Source: Allopusillimonas soli
GTDB taxonomy: Bacteria; Pseudomonadota; Gammaproteobacteria; Burkholderiales; Burkholderiaceae_B
Reading direction: 5' to 3'
Length of the DNA stretch: 64,000 bases
Assembly: GCF_004153445.1 (NCBI RefSeq)
Contig: NZ_SDQC01000004.1
Span: 186,001-250,000, forward strand
Both the position numbers and the translations under genes were made by a program. The first letter of the stretch is position 1, and every line of letters begins with the position of its first letter. A model generated the notes under the pieces. It saw only the letters and a program-made list of their open reading frames with translations, had not been told where the DNA came from and did no database searches. Shown piece after piece: positions 51,353 to 61,061 of the stretch.

Positions 51353-51404
51353 GCGTTAGCCCGGGTATGGGGCATGTGAAGCACATCATAAGGAAGAAAC
51401 GACC

Positions 51405-51866
51405 ATGAGCAAAGCCAGCGGTTTCCTGAGCGAGTTTCGCGAGTTCGCCGTCAAGGGCAACATGATAGATCTGGCCGTCGGCGTCATCATCGGCGCTGCC
51501 TTTGGGAAAATCATCACCTCACTGGTGAACGACATCATCATGCCTCTCATCAATTTCGTGCTTGGTGGCGAGGTCGATTTCTCCAACAAGTTTCTGCTGC
51601 TGCGCATGCCGGAAGGGTACGCCGGGCCGCAAACCTATGATGCACTCAACAAGGCGGGCGCTGTCGTCCTGTCATGGGGCAACTTTCTCACCGTGCTCAT
51701 CAACTTCATTCTCATGGCCTTTGTGGTGTTCTGCCTCGTCAAGGCAGTGAACGCCTCGCGCAAGCGTTTCGAGCGCGAACAGGCTGCCGAGGAGGCGGCG
51801 CCCGCAGCGCCTGCCGAGGATGTCGTCGTGCTGCGCGAAATCCGCGATTTGCTTCAGCGCAAATAA
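51405..51866 (+). CDS. mscL: Large-conductance mechanosensitive channel MscL
   Basis: A 153-residue channel. The N-terminal amphipathic helix and first membrane helix ([20 protein letters not shown] through [16 protein letters not shown]) are almost invariant in the family. The second helix lies about residues 92-115 and a charged cytoplasmic bundle ends the protein ([10 protein letters not shown]). It is about 17 residues longer than the Escherichia coli protein, from the periplasmic loop and an Ala/Pro-rich linker before the bundle. It opens under extreme membrane tension to vent solutes. Confidence 0.96.
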   Translation: MSKASGFLSEFREFAVKGNMIDLAVGVIIGAAFGKIITSLVNDIIMPLINFVLGGEVDFSNKFLLLRMPEGYAGPQTYDALNKAGAVVLSWGNFLTVLINFILMAFVVFCLVKAVNASRKRFEREQAAEEAAPAAPAEDVVVLREIRDLLQRK

Positions 51867-51905
51867 CCCTTGTCCGAGGCCGAGGCTGCGGCACGGCGGG
51901 GCCGA

Positions 51906-52682
51906 TCAAACCGGATTGTCGATATCCACAAATTCCACCTTGATGCCGAACTGCGCGGCGACGGCGTCGCCCAGGGCCTGTATGCCGTAGCGCTCGGTGG
52001 CATGATGGCCGGCGCCGATGAAGCCCGTGCCGGTTTCCCGCGCCAGATGCGTGGTGGGTTCGGAGGCTTCGCCGGTGATATAGACATGTGCCCCGGCGTC
52101 GACGGCGGCTTCCATCATGCCTTGCGCCGCCCCGGTGCACCATGCCACCCGGCCTGTTTTTTGTTGTGGATCGCCCACAATCAACGGAACACGTTGTAAG
52201 GCCTTGTAAATTTTTTCGCGCAGATCCCCCAGCGTGTTCGCCCCGGGACAGCTGCCCAACCATATCAGTCCCTCGGGACCGCAGGTGACGGGATTGCCGT
52301 CGGCATCCCGGTCGGGCTCCAGTCCCAGCACTCGGGCCAGTTGGGCATTGTTCCCTAGTGTGGGATGCGCATCCAGGGGGAGGTGATAACCGAATACATT
52401 CAAGTCGCTGCCCAGCGCCGTGGCCAGGCGCTGGCGCCTCGGGCCTCGAACCACGGGGCTTTCGCCTTTCCAGAACCAGCCGTGATGCACCAGCACAGCG
52501 TCGGCGCCCCGGCTTATGGCGGTCTCGAGCAGCGCCTGCGAGGCCGTGACGCCCGTGATAATGTGGCCTATCGTTGCCTTGCCTTCCACCTGCAAACCGT
52601 TGGGGCAATAATCCCGAAAGCGCTCCGCCTGCAGCGTATTGTCCAGCCAGGTGGCCAGTTGTCGTGTAGAAACCTGATCCAT
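51906..52682 (-). CDS. Nif3-like dinuclear metal-centre protein
   Basis: A 258-residue protein of the Nif3/YbgI family. Metal ligands are in LVHHGWFWKGE (His-His), YHLPLDAHP (His, Asp) and GAGHHATERYGIQAL (His, Glu). It forms hexameric rings; some relatives act as GTP cyclohydrolase 1 type 2, but the general role is unresolved. The start at 52682 gives the normal N-terminus (MDQVSTRQLATWLD); the frame is open much further upstream only because it runs antisense to the DegS-like gene. Its ATG overlaps by two bases with another ATG on the opposite strand. Confidence 0.9.
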   Translation of the reverse strand: MDQVSTRQLATWLDNTLQAERFRDYCPNGLQVEGKATIGHIITGVTASQALLETAISRGADAVLVHHGWFWKGESPVVRGPRRQRLATALGSDLNVFGYHLPLDAHPTLGNNAQLARVLGLEPDRDADGNPVTCGPEGLIWLGSCPGANTLGDLREKIYKALQRVPLIVGDPQQKTGRVAWCTGAAQGMMEAAVDAGAHVYITGEASEPTTHLARETGTGFIGAGHHATERYGIQALGDAVAAQFGIKVEFVDIDNPV

Positions 52683-52698
52683 GGGATACTCTCGCCTT

Positions 52699-53862
52699 AT
52701 GCGTCGATTGTGGTTGCTGTTTGCACAGACCGTTACGGTCTGTCTTGGTATTTTATTCATCGTGGCCACATTGAGGCCCGAATGGCTGCCGGGCCGCCAA
52801 CCCGGGCCAGTTGCCACGCCGGCCGCTGCCCAGCCTCCGGCGGCTGCCGCGCCCGGGACGGCGCTGGCGCGGCTGTCATTTGCGGATGCGGTGGCGCAGG
52901 CCACGCCCTCGGTGGTCAATGTCTACACACGCAAGCATGTCAACGTGCCATTGCTGCCGCTGCCGCCCAACCCCGAACTTGAGCGGCTGTTCAAGGAAAT
53001 TCCCGGCTTTAGCCGCCGCCGCGAGTTTACCAACCTGGGTTCGGGCGTCATTGTGCGCGATGATGGCTACATTCTGACCAACTTCCATGTCATCGAGGCT
53101 GCGGATTCCATAGAAGTGGCACTGAGCGACGGGCGCGAGGCCAAGGCAACGCTGGTTGGCGCGGATCCTGAAAGCGATCTGGCTGTCCTCAAGATCGATC
53201 TGCCCGGGCTGAAGGCCATTGCCTTCAATCAAGGCGCCGTGGCGCGCACAGGCGACATCGTGCTGGCCATCGGCAATCCGTTCGGCGTGGGCCAGACCAC
53301 CACCATGGGCATCGTGTCGGCCGTGGGCCGCAACCGCCTTGGCATCAATATTTACGAAAACTTCATTCAGACGGATGCGGCCATCAATCCAGGCAATTCT
53401 GGCGGCGCGCTCATCGACACCTCCGGCAATCTGGTCGGTATCAATACCGCGATCTATTCCGAAACCGGCGGGTCGCTGGGCATAGGGTTCGCCATTCCCG
53501 CACGCACTGCCCACACCATTATGGCGCAGATCATCAAGACGGGAACGGTGACGCGCGGGTGGCTGGGTATCGAGCCGCAGGACATGACGCCAGATCTGGC
53601 ACGCGCCTTTGGTCTCAAGCAGGATCACGGCGTCATCATTGCCAGCATTCTGCGCGATGGGCCGGCCGCGCGCGCAGGCTTGAGAGTGGGCGATATCGTG
53701 TTGGCCATCGAAGGAGAACCGGTGCAGGACTCCATCGGCCTGCTCAATCAGATTGCGCCCCTGGGCCCCGGCAAGACGGCGGCGCTTCTCATATTGCGCG
53801 ACGGCAAGCAGCGCAAGGTTCAGGTAGAGGTGGGAACGCGTCCGCCCATTCGGCGCCGGTAA
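52699..53862 (+). CDS. DegS/AlgW-like trypsin-type serine protease with one PDZ domain
   Basis: A 387-residue periplasmic protease anchored by one N-terminal helix (about residues 5-25). The catalytic triad is His130 (TNFHVIEA), Asp160 (DPESDLAVLKID) and Ser234 (NPGNSGGAL). A single PDZ domain follows from about residue 275 (GWLGIEPQDMTPDLA), so it is of the DegS/AlgW type and not the two-PDZ DegP/DegQ type. Members sense misfolded outer-membrane proteins and start RseA-type anti-sigma cleavage. An Ala/Pro-rich linker of about 30 residues follows the anchor. ATG at 52699 is preferred; ATG at 52681 would overlap the Nif3-like start. Confidence 0.9.
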   Translation: MRRLWLLFAQTVTVCLGILFIVATLRPEWLPGRQPGPVATPAAAQPPAAAAPGTALARLSFADAVAQATPSVVNVYTRKHVNVPLLPLPPNPELERLFKEIPGFSRRREFTNLGSGVIVRDDGYILTNFHVIEAADSIEVALSDGREAKATLVGADPESDLAVLKIDLPGLKAIAFNQGAVARTGDIVLAIGNPFGVGQTTTMGIVSAVGRNRLGINIYENFIQTDAAINPGNSGGALIDTSGNLVGINTAIYSETGGSLGIGFAIPARTAHTIMAQIIKTGTVTRGWLGIEPQDMTPDLARAFGLKQDHGVIIASILRDGPAARAGLRVGDIVLAIEGEPVQDSIGLLNQIAPLGPGKTAALLILRDGKQRKVQVEVGTRPPIRRR

Positions 53863-53889
53863 TACGCAAAGGGGTCTTTCGGCGGCTCC

Positions 53890-53923
53890 GATGAGCCTGC
53901 CGCGCAGTGCTGGCGGGCTCATC
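53890..53923. terminator. Hairpin between convergent degS-like and tatC genes
   Basis: GATGAGCCTGCC (53890-53901) and GGCGGGCTCATC (53912-53923) pair over 12 positions with one G-U, around a 10-base loop. No T-run follows, so it may be a weak or bidirectional terminator. Confidence 0.4.
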
Positions 53924-53989
53924 CATCTGCCGTGCCTGCATGGCCACCCGGCCACGGCTGATGGGCGGGGCCGCCCTTAAGCCGTCTGC

Positions 53990-54772
53990 TTATTCCGTTT
54001 CTTGCGTGCCGGCGTCATCGGCCGTCTGGCTATCATCGGCCGATTTGCGCTCCAGCAATGAAGCCACGAATATGCCCAGTTCAAACAGCAGACACAGGGG
54101 AAGCGCCAGCATGAACTGACTGACGACGTCGGGGGGCGTGATGACCGCGGCAATGATGAATGCACTGACAACCACGTATCCGCGCACAGCACGTAGCTTC
54201 TTAACCGACACAATACCGGTCTTGACCAGCAGAATGACGGCCACCGGCACCTCGAATGTGATGCCGAAGGCAACGAACATGGTCATGACGAACCCCAGGT
54301 AGGCCTCGATGTCCGGTGCGGGCGTGATGGACTCTGGCGCAAAATGCGCGATGAACTGGAATACGGTGCGGAATACGACGAAATAGCAAAAGGCCATGCC
54401 AAGCAGGAACAACAGCGTGCTGGAGGCGATCAGCGGCAAGGCCAGGCGCTGCTCGTGCTTGTATAGCCCCGGCGCGATGAATGCCCAGGCTTGATACAGG
54501 ACAATGGGCAGCGAAACGATGAAAGACGCCAGGAGCGTGACCTTGATGGGCACCATGAACGGCGTTATCACGCCCGTGGCGATCATCCGCGTGCCCTGGG
54601 GCAGCGACGCGAGCATGGGCTGAGCCAGAATGTCGTAGATAGCGGATGGACCGGGGTAGAGAAATAGGATTACGAAGACAGCCAGCACCGCCATGGCGGC
54701 GCGCAGCAGGCGCGTGCGTAACTCGACCAGGTGGGAGATGAAGGTGTCCTGGGTGTCGTCCGGCTGTGTCAC
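53990..54772 (-). CDS. tatC: Twin-arginine translocase subunit TatC
   Basis: A 260-residue protein with six membrane helices. The N-terminal FISHLVELRTRLLRA motif and the first periplasmic loop (PLP-type LVELR... to PFMVPIKVTLLASFIVSLP) are the signal-binding region, and FAFGITFEVPVAVILLV-like helix 4 is also present. It recognises twin-arginine signals and forms the export core with TatA and TatB. The start overlaps the tatB stop by four bases. The C-terminal tail is acidic (SADDSQTADDAGTQETE). Confidence 0.96.
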   Translation of the reverse strand: MTQPDDTQDTFISHLVELRTRLLRAAMAVLAVFVILFLYPGPSAIYDILAQPMLASLPQGTRMIATGVITPFMVPIKVTLLASFIVSLPIVLYQAWAFIAPGLYKHEQRLALPLIASSTLLFLLGMAFCYFVVFRTVFQFIAHFAPESITPAPDIEAYLGFVMTMFVAFGITFEVPVAVILLVKTGIVSVKKLRAVRGYVVVSAFIIAAVITPPDVVSQFMLALPLCLLFELGIFVASLLERKSADDSQTADDAGTQETE

Positions 54773-55365
54773 GATTGCTTCTCTGGTGATGGCTTTGCGG
54801 CTGTGCCGGTTTCGAATCCGGGCAGGGGCAGCGAGTCCGGATCGGAGTCGGTGGACGGCGCCGGTTCGGAGCCCGAGTCCGGCGCGCCGGCGTCTGCCTG
54901 GGGCGCGAATTCGTCCGGCGTCTCGTAAGAATGGGCCGGCGCCAGCGTGCCCAGCGGGTCGGGTGTAACGTCCGCCGGCGCTGTCTTGGCGGCTGCGTGC
55001 TCGTCGTGGGCATCAGACGCGGTTTCCGCATCGCTTTCCGCGGCCTTGGTCAGGCTGTCAATGGAGTCCGATGCGTCCGCCAGTGCCTTGCGCGCCTCAT
55101 CCATGGGTTCGCGCAAGGATTCGGAGGCATCCTGCATGGACGACTTCACCGACTTGGCAGCCTCCTCCATCTGGCCCTTGAGGCTGTTCAGTTCCTCCAG
55201 GTCCATCTCCCGCTGGATATCGCTTTTGACATCGCTGACGTAGCGCTGGGCGCGGCCAACCAGATGGCCGATGGTGCGTGCCACTTTGGGCAGGCGTTCG
55301 GGCCCGATGACGATCAGCGCAATTACGCCGATCAGCATTAGCTCGCTGAAACTGACATCAAACAT
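54769..55365 (-). CDS. tatB: Twin-arginine translocase subunit TatB
   Basis: A 198-residue protein: one membrane helix (residues 5-21, MFDVSFSELMLIGVIALIVI), the hinge GPERLPKVART, a long amphipathic helix and a low-complexity acidic tail rich in Asp, Ser, Ala and Pro. It binds signal peptides together with TatC. Length is at the upper end for the family, all from the tail. It lies 50 bases after tatA. Confidence 0.95.
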   Translation of the reverse strand: MFDVSFSELMLIGVIALIVIGPERLPKVARTIGHLVGRAQRYVSDVKSDIQREMDLEELNSLKGQMEEAAKSVKSSMQDASESLREPMDEARKALADASDSIDSLTKAAESDAETASDAHDEHAAAKTAPADVTPDPLGTLAPAHSYETPDEFAPQADAGAPDSGSEPAPSTDSDPDSLPLPGFETGTAAKPSPEKQS

Positions 55366-55415
55366 GGTGGGACCGTGCGCCTGATCGGTTAAGGGGAAGA
55401 CTGGATTTGCGCACG

Positions 55416-55655
55416 TCAGGCGTCGGTTTTTTCCTTGGCCTGGACGTCGATGGTGTCGTCTGTCTGGGTACGCTGCTGCGTGACGGCTTCGGGGGTTTTC
55501 TGGTCCGCTTCCTCGTTGGCATCGCGCATGCCTTTCTTGAAGCCCTTGACGGCGCCGCCAAGGTCCTCGCCCATATTGCGCAACTTCTTGGTGCCGAACA
55601 CCAGTGCGACAATGACCAGGACAATCAGCCAGTGCCAGATACTGAAACTACCCAT
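55416..55655 (-). CDS. tatA: Twin-arginine translocase subunit TatA
   Basis: A 79-residue protein with the TatA pattern: membrane helix (residues 4-21, [19 protein letters not shown]), the [21 protein letters not shown] hinge and amphipathic helix, and a charged tail. It polymerises to form the translocation pore. It lies 14 bases after hinT and heads tatABC, though these genes appear to be read together with the histidine operon upstream. Confidence 0.96.
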   Translation of the reverse strand: MGSFSIWHWLIVLVIVALVFGTKKLRNMGEDLGGAVKGFKKGMRDANEEADQKTPEAVTQQRTQTDDTIDVQAKEKTDA

Positions 55656-55669
55656 GATAAGTCTCCGAA

Positions 55670-56038
55670 TTAAGCGGCGGGTGCCGCACGTTTGTCCCAG
55701 GGGCGCGGGCCCCCGATAATATGCATGTGCAGGTGGGCGACTTCCTGCCCGCCCTCGACGCCGGTGTTGACCACCAGCCGGAAACCGCCTTCAGGCCCCG
55801 GCGTGCAGCCGTTTTCAGCGGCCAGCTTGGGGGCGAGCGTCATCATGCGGCCCAGCCATTGCGCATCCTGCGGTCCGATTTCCTGCATCGACGGTACATG
55901 ATGCTTGGGAATGACAAGCAAATGCACCGGCGCGGCCGGATTTATATCATGAAAGACGTAGAAGTTTTCGTCTTCGTACACTTTCTTCGACGGGATTTCG
56001 CCCGCGGCAATTTTGCAGAATAGACAGTTGTTGTTCAT
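55670..56038 (-). CDS. hinT: HIT-family nucleotide phosphohydrolase HinT
   Basis: A 122-residue HIT protein. The His triad is HLHMHIIGG, and the N-terminal zinc-like [13 protein letters not shown] plus [17 protein letters not shown] are standard. HinT hydrolyses adenosine phosphoramidates and aminoacyl-adenylates. It stands between hisE (nine bases upstream) and tatA, a conserved order in Burkholderiales. Confidence 0.95.
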   Translation of the reverse strand: MNNNCLFCKIAAGEIPSKKVYEDENFYVFHDINPAAPVHLLVIPKHHVPSMQEIGPQDAQWLGRMMTLAPKLAAENGCTPGPEGGFRLVVNTGVEGGQEVAHLHMHIIGGPRPWDKRAAPAA

Positions 56039-56047
56039 TACGCGATC

Positions 56048-56392
56048 CTATTGCTTGGTCCTGGCGGCCTTTTCCGCCAGGCCCGAAACCCCTTCACGGC
56101 GGGCCAGTTCGGCCATGACCTGCTCTGGCCTCAGGCCGTAGTGAGCCAGGGCAACCATGCAATGAAACCACAAGTCCGCTGTTTCGGCCACGATGCGGTC
56201 GGGCTTCCCGTCCTTGGCGGCCATGACCAGTTCGGTGGCCTCCTCGCCGATTTTCTTCAGAAAGGCATCGGGGCCGCGCGCCAACAGCTTGGCCGTATAA
56301 GATGCGTCCGGGTTGCCGCCGTTGGCCGGAAGGCGTGTTTCCAGTGTGTCGGCCAGCCGTGCCAGCACGGTGGCGGTGTCCTGCGTCGTCAT
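56048..56392 (-). CDS. hisE: Phosphoribosyl-ATP pyrophosphohydrolase
   Basis: A 114-residue all-helical MazG-like enzyme for the second step of histidine synthesis (phosphoribosyl-ATP to phosphoribosyl-AMP). The metal site is in [17 protein letters not shown] and [14 protein letters not shown]. HisE is separate from HisI here, not fused as in enterobacteria. The start overlaps the hisI stop by four bases. Confidence 0.96.
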   Translation of the reverse strand: MTTQDTATVLARLADTLETRLPANGGNPDASYTAKLLARGPDAFLKKIGEEATELVMAAKDGKPDRIVAETADLWFHCMVALAHYGLRPEQVMAELARREGVSGLAEKAARTKQ

Positions 56393-56793
56393 TTGTATAT
56401 GAGCTCTGGGTCTTTCAAGACGGGGTCCACAGCCGACCAGGATGCCTGGTTGGCCGTGCCATCCAGACGCCGGAAAAAGCAGCTTTCCCGGCCCGTGTGG
56501 CAGGCGATGCCGCCCTCCTGCTTGACCTTGAGCAGGATGACGTCGCCGTCGCAGTCCAGCCGGATTTCATGCACGATCTGCACATGGCCGGATTCCTCGC
56601 CCTTGCGCCATAAACGCTGGCGCGAACGCGACCAGTACACCGCGCGGCCCGTGGACACGGTTTCGTCCAGTGCCTCGGCATTCATCCAGGCGACCATGAG
56701 CACCAGACCAGTATCCACGTCCTGCGCGATGGCGGGGAGCAGTCCCTGGTCGTCGAATTGAATGGCATCCAGCCAGTTGCTTTCGTCTGTCAT
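56389..56793 (-). CDS. hisI: Phosphoribosyl-AMP cyclohydrolase
   Basis: A 134-residue zinc enzyme for step three (opening the adenine ring of phosphoribosyl-AMP). Motifs are [43 protein letters not shown] and the cysteine segment [14 protein letters not shown]. Overlaps hisF and hisE by four bases each. Confidence 0.96.
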   Translation of the reverse strand: MTDESNWLDAIQFDDQGLLPAIAQDVDTGLVLMVAWMNAEALDETVSTGRAVYWSRSRQRLWRKGEESGHVQIVHEIRLDCDGDVILLKVKQEGGIACHTGRESCFFRRLDGTANQASWSAVDPVLKDPELIYK

Positions 56794-57599
56794 ACAGGTA
56801 ATCGTACCCTAATACCTTGCCGGGCCATGAATTGCTTTGCCTCCTGCACGGTGTGCTCGCCGTAGTGGAAGATGCTTGCTGCCAGCACGGCGCTCGCCCG
56901 GCCCTCGGTGACGCCGTCGGCCAGATGCTGCAGAGAGCCCACGCCGCCGGACGCGATAACCGGTACAGGCACTGCATCGGATACCTGCCGCGTCAGGGCC
57001 AGATCAAAGCCCGACTTGGTGCCGTCGCGGTCCATGCTGGTGAGCAGCAGCTCCCCGGCGCCATTGGCCGCCATTTTTCTTGCCCATTCGACGGCATCCA
57101 GGCCGGTAGCCTTGCGCCCGCCGTGGGTGAACACCTCCCACTTGGGCGGCTCGTCGTCGGCCGAGGTGCGCCGGGCATCGATGGCCACCACAATGCACTG
57201 GGAGCCATGATAGCCGGCCGCATCGCTCACCAGCTGGGGGTTGGCCACGGCCGCACTGTTGATCGAGACCTTGTCGGCGCCGGCATTGAGCAGGCGTTGT
57301 ATGTCCGATACCTTGCGCACGCCTCCGCCGACCGTCAGAGGGATGAACACCTGCCTGGCCACGGATTCTATGATGGGCAGTATGAGATCGCGGTCGTCGC
57401 TGGTTGCCGTAATATCAAGGAAGGTGAGCTCGTCGGCGCCTTGCTCATCGTAGCGCCGCGCGATCTCGACGGGATCTCCCGCGTCGATCAGGTTGACGAA
57501 ATTAACGCCCTTGACCACCCGGCCCGCCGTGACGTCGAGGCAGGGGATGATGCGCCGGGTAAGGCCTGTGTCGATGGTGTCGGGCGAGGTATGTGTCAT
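56790..57599 (-). CDS. hisF: Imidazole glycerol phosphate synthase, cyclase subunit
   Basis: A 269-residue TIM barrel that joins with HisH to make imidazole glycerol phosphate and AICAR. The catalytic Asp pair is Asp22 ([15 protein letters not shown]) and the Asp of VVAIDARR, and the phosphate-binding VIASGGVGS loop is present. The start at 57599 overlaps the hisA stop by four bases; a longer frame reads through hisA. An 11-residue N-terminal extension ([11 protein letters not shown]) precedes the usual start. Confidence 0.96.
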   Translation of the reverse strand: MTHTSPDTIDTGLTRRIIPCLDVTAGRVVKGVNFVNLIDAGDPVEIARRYDEQGADELTFLDITATSDDRDLILPIIESVARQVFIPLTVGGGVRKVSDIQRLLNAGADKVSINSAAVANPQLVSDAAGYHGSQCIVVAIDARRTSADDEPPKWEVFTHGGRKATGLDAVEWARKMAANGAGELLLTSMDRDGTKSGFDLALTRQVSDAVPVPVIASGGVGSLQHLADGVTEGRASAVLAASIFHYGEHTVQEAKQFMARQGIRVRLPV

Positions 57600-58339
57600 G
57601 CTGCGCCGAGCTCGTCGGCTCGATCCTGTGCTGCGGCAAAGTCCAGCGTGCCTTCGTAAAGGCTGCGGCCCAGAATCGCACCCTCCACGCCTTCGTCCTC
57701 GACCGCGCACAGCGCCTCGATGTCGCGCAGATCGGTGACGCCGCCCGATGCGAAAATGGGAATGTTGACGCGGCGGGCCAGCTTGACCGTCGCGTCGATA
57801 TTGACCCCCGACAGCATGCCGTCACGGCCGATGTCGGTATAGATAATGGCCTCGCAGCCGTAGTCTTCGAACTTGGCCGCCATGTCGAGCACGTCGTGGC
57901 GCGTCAGCTTGCTCCAGCCGTCGGTGGCCACCTTGCCGTCACGTGCATCCAGGCCGACGATGATATTGCCAGGGAAGGCGCTGCAGGCATCGCGCAGGAA
58001 GCCGGGATCCTTCACGGCGGCGGTGCCGATAATGACGTACGACAGGCCCGCATCCAGATACTGTTCGATGGTGTCGAGGTCGCGTATGCCTCCGCCGATC
58101 TGGACCGGCATGTCATCGGCCACCGCATCAAGAATGGCGCGAATGGCGCCGCTGTTGCGCGGTTTGCCGGCCACCGCGCCGTTCAGGTCGACCAGGTGCA
58201 GGCGGCGCGCGCCGGCATCCAGCCATTGGGTTGCCATGGCGGCCGGGTCGTCGGAAAACACGGTGGCGTCGTCCAGGTCGCCCTGGCGGAGGCGCACACA
58301 ACGCCCGTCTTTAAGGTCGATGGCAGGGATGAGTAGCAT
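57596..58339 (-). CDS. hisA: Phosphoribosylformimino-AICAR-phosphate isomerase
   Basis: A 247-residue TIM barrel for the Amadori rearrangement step. The catalytic Asp8 lies in [16 protein letters not shown], the second acid in [12 protein letters not shown], and the paired phosphate loops are QIGGGIRD and FASGGVTDL. It lies three bases after hisH and overlaps hisF by four. Confidence 0.97.
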   Translation of the reverse strand: MLLIPAIDLKDGRCVRLRQGDLDDATVFSDDPAAMATQWLDAGARRLHLVDLNGAVAGKPRNSGAIRAILDAVADDMPVQIGGGIRDLDTIEQYLDAGLSYVIIGTAAVKDPGFLRDACSAFPGNIIVGLDARDGKVATDGWSKLTRHDVLDMAAKFEDYGCEAIIYTDIGRDGMLSGVNIDATVKLARRVNIPIFASGGVTDLRDIEALCAVEDEGVEGAILGRSLYEGTLDFAAAQDRADELGAA

Positions 58340-58342
58340 GAT

Positions 58343-59017
58343 CTAAGGATTCCAGTCTACGAAATTCCGGTACAGCCGCAGGCCATGCCCTGCGCTCTTC
58401 TCGGGGTGGAACTGTACCGCGAAAATGTTAGCGTCTGCGATGGCACAGGTAAAGCGCAGGCCGTAATGGCTTTCCCCAACGGTAAGGGATGGCTGTTCCG
58501 GTTGAGCATAATAGCTGTGCACGAAATAAAAATGGGTTTCATCGGGTATGCCGTCCCATAGCGGATGCGCACGGATCTGCGTCACGCGGTTCCAGCCCAT
58601 GTGAGGCACTTTCAGCCGCTCCGGCCTGTCGCCGGCCTGTCCGGCATTGCAAGGCGCATCATCCCGGCTTGCAAACTGCGTGCCCGAGAAGCGCCTAACC
58701 ACGCCCGGAAAGAGATCCAGGCAGGGCACATCGCCCTCCTCGCTGCGTGTGAACAGCATCTGTTCGCCCACGCACACGCCCAGCAGCGGTCTGCTGCGGG
58801 CTGCCCGCATTACGGCGTCCCGCAGGCCCGATTGTTCAAGCGTGCGCATGCAATCAGGCATGGCGCCTTGTCCGGGAAACACCACGCGGCTGGCGCGGTC
58901 GATTCCGGCGGCCTCGCGGCAGACGCGTATGTCGGCATCGGGCGCGGCGGCATGCAGGGCGCGCGCCACCGAGTGGAAGTTGCCCATGCCATAGTCAACG
59001 ATGGCGATCGTATTCAC
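58343..59017 (-). CDS. hisH: Imidazole glycerol phosphate synthase, glutamine amidotransferase subunit
   Basis: A 224-residue class I glutamine amidotransferase supplying ammonia to HisF. The nucleophile is Cys82 ([12 protein letters not shown]) and the His-Glu pair is in [12 protein letters not shown]. The start codon is GTG with no strong Shine-Dalgarno site. It is slightly longer than most HisH because of an insertion around residues 115-140. Confidence 0.95.
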   Translation of the reverse strand: MNTIAIVDYGMGNFHSVARALHAAAPDADIRVCREAAGIDRASRVVFPGQGAMPDCMRTLEQSGLRDAVMRAARSRPLLGVCVGEQMLFTRSEEGDVPCLDLFPGVVRRFSGTQFASRDDAPCNAGQAGDRPERLKVPHMGWNRVTQIRAHPLWDGIPDETHFYFVHSYYAQPEQPSLTVGESHYGLRFTCAIADANIFAVQFHPEKSAGHGLRLYRNFVDWNP

Positions 59018-59065
59018 GATAGATGGAAAAGTAAGAGTGATTCGGTATGGCTTCCCGAGGGAGTG

Positions 59066-59659
59066 TCAGAGCACGCCTTTGGTGGACGGTACCACGCCCG
59101 CGCTGCGCGGGTCGATCTCCGTTGCCATGCGCAAGGCACGGCCAAAGGCCTTGAAGACTGTCTCGCACTGATGGTGCGAATTCTCGCCGCGCAGATTGTC
59201 GATGTGCAGCGTGACCAGTGCATGGTTGACGAAGCCTTGGAAAAACTCGCGCGTCAGGTCGACGTCGAAGCGGCCGATATGCGAGCGCGTAAATGGAATG
59301 TGATAGTACAGGCCCGGCCGCCCGGAAAAGTCGACGACCACGCGCGAAAGCGCTTCGTCCAGCGGCACATAGGCGTGGCCATAGCGGCGCAGTCCAGCCT
59401 TGTCGCCGACAGCCGCTGCAAACGCTTGTCCGAGCGTGATGCCTACATCCTCCACCGTGTGGTGGTCGTCGATGTGCGTGTCGCCGTCGCATTGGATGTC
59501 CAGATCGACCAGCCCATGGCGGGCGATCTGATCCAGCATATGGTCCAGAAAGGGGACGCCTGTGTTGATGGATTGTTTGCCCGTGCCATCGAGGTTGATG
59601 GCCACGCGCACTCGGGTTTCGTTGGTGTTCCGGGTAATGTCGGCTGTACGCATGGTCAT
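59066..59659 (-). CDS. hisB: Imidazoleglycerol-phosphate dehydratase
   Basis: A 197-residue dehydratase only, without the histidinol-phosphatase domain of the enterobacterial HisB. Manganese-site His motifs are [38 protein letters not shown] and [16 protein letters not shown]. It starts right at the hisD stop (TGAATG), with no hisC between. Neighbours are hisD and hisH. Confidence 0.97.
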   Translation of the reverse strand: MTMRTADITRNTNETRVRVAINLDGTGKQSINTGVPFLDHMLDQIARHGLVDLDIQCDGDTHIDDHHTVEDVGITLGQAFAAAVGDKAGLRRYGHAYVPLDEALSRVVVDFSGRPGLYYHIPFTRSHIGRFDVDLTREFFQGFVNHALVTLHIDNLRGENSHHQCETVFKAFGRALRMATEIDPRSAGVVPSTKGVL

Positions 59660-60973
59660 TCAGGTTTTTTCGGTGGATGGAAGCCGGTATTCGGCGCTGG
59701 CGGCATGGGCCTGCAGGCCCTCGCCGTAGGCCAGGCAGGCGGCGATGCGGCCCAATGTCTGGGCGCCATCCCGCGATACCTGGATGAGACTGCTTCGTTT
59801 CTGGAAATCGTAGACGCCCAGCGGCGAGGAAAAGCGGGCGGTGCGCGATGTGGGCAATACGTGGTTGGGCCCCGCGCAGTAGTCGCCCAACGCCTCGGAG
59901 CTGTAGCGGCCCAGGAATAGGGCGCCGGCATGGCGGATGAGATCCGCCCAGCGTTGAGGCTCGTCGGCGGAGATTTCAAGATGCTCGGGGGCGATATCGT
60001 TGGCAATTTCACAGGCTTCTTCCATGTCGCGCACCTGGATCAGCCCGCCGCGGTTGGCCAGGCTTGTGCGGATAATGTCCGCGCGCGGCATGCCTGGCAG
60101 CAGGCGGTCCATGGCCTGGGCGACCTGATCCAGGTAGCCCGCGTCGGGGCATAGCAGAATGGCCTGTGCCAGTTCGTCGTGTTCGGCCTGGGAGAACAGA
60201 TCCATGGCCACCCAGTCTGCCGGCGTGGTGCCGTCCGCAACGATGAGGATTTCGCTGGGGCCCGCGATCATGTCTATGCCGACCACGCCGAATACGCGGC
60301 GTTTGGCCGCCGCGACATATGCATTGCCGGGTCCTACGATCTTGTCCACGGGGGCGATGGTGTCGGTGCCGAATGCGAGCGCAGCTACGGCTTGTGCACC
60401 GCCGATGGCCCAGGCGCGGTCGACACCCCCGAGCGCGGCGGCCGCGAGTACGATGGGGTTGCGCAAGCCGTCGGGCGTGGGCGTAACCATGACCACCTCG
60501 CCAACGCCCGCAACCTTGGCCGGTATGGCGTTCATGAGAACTGACGAAGGGTATGCGGCCTTGCCGCCCGGCACATACAGGCCGACGCGATCCAGCGGCG
60601 TGATCTTCTGGCCCAGCATTGTGCCGTCGTCTTCTGTGTAGGTCCAGGTTTCGGCGCGCTGTCTTTCGTGGTAGCGTCGTACGCGGTCTGCGGCGGCTTC
60701 CAGTGCCTGACGCTGCGCTGCATCCAGGCTGTCCAGCGCTGCGGCCAGCGCCGCGGGCGTGATTTCCAGCTCGGCCACGGATGCAGCAGTTACGCGGTCG
60801 AAACGGCGCGTGTAGTCAAGCAGCGCGGCATCGCCATGCTGCCTTACCCCTTTCAGGATATCGGTTACGGCGTTTTCTATGGAGTCGTCCTGCGTGGCAT
60901 CGAAAGCCAGCAGGGCACGAAGACTGGCCTTGAACCCGTCGTCCCGGGTGTTGAGGCGTTTGATCGAGAGCAT
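59660..60973 (-). CDS. hisD: Histidinol dehydrogenase
   Basis: A 437-residue zinc- and NAD-dependent enzyme for the last two steps. Motifs are [62 protein letters not shown] and AQAEHD-like [10 protein letters not shown], with C-terminal [17 protein letters not shown]. The start at 60973 is an ATG; a TTG four codons upstream was rejected. It follows hisG by 88 bases. Confidence 0.97.
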   Translation of the reverse strand: MLSIKRLNTRDDGFKASLRALLAFDATQDDSIENAVTDILKGVRQHGDAALLDYTRRFDRVTAASVAELEITPAALAAALDSLDAAQRQALEAAADRVRRYHERQRAETWTYTEDDGTMLGQKITPLDRVGLYVPGGKAAYPSSVLMNAIPAKVAGVGEVVMVTPTPDGLRNPIVLAAAALGGVDRAWAIGGAQAVAALAFGTDTIAPVDKIVGPGNAYVAAAKRRVFGVVGIDMIAGPSEILIVADGTTPADWVAMDLFSQAEHDELAQAILLCPDAGYLDQVAQAMDRLLPGMPRADIIRTSLANRGGLIQVRDMEEACEIANDIAPEHLEISADEPQRWADLIRHAGALFLGRYSSEALGDYCAGPNHVLPTSRTARFSSPLGVYDFQKRSSLIQVSRDGAQTLGRIAACLAYGEGLQAHAASAEYRLPSTEKT

Positions 60974-61061
60974 GGTACAAGCCAATGAGTGCGTTCTGTT
61001 TGTCCCAGTTTATACCGGAAGTGGTCGCCTTGCCCGCGAAAGGCCGGCTGCGAGTGGCCTC

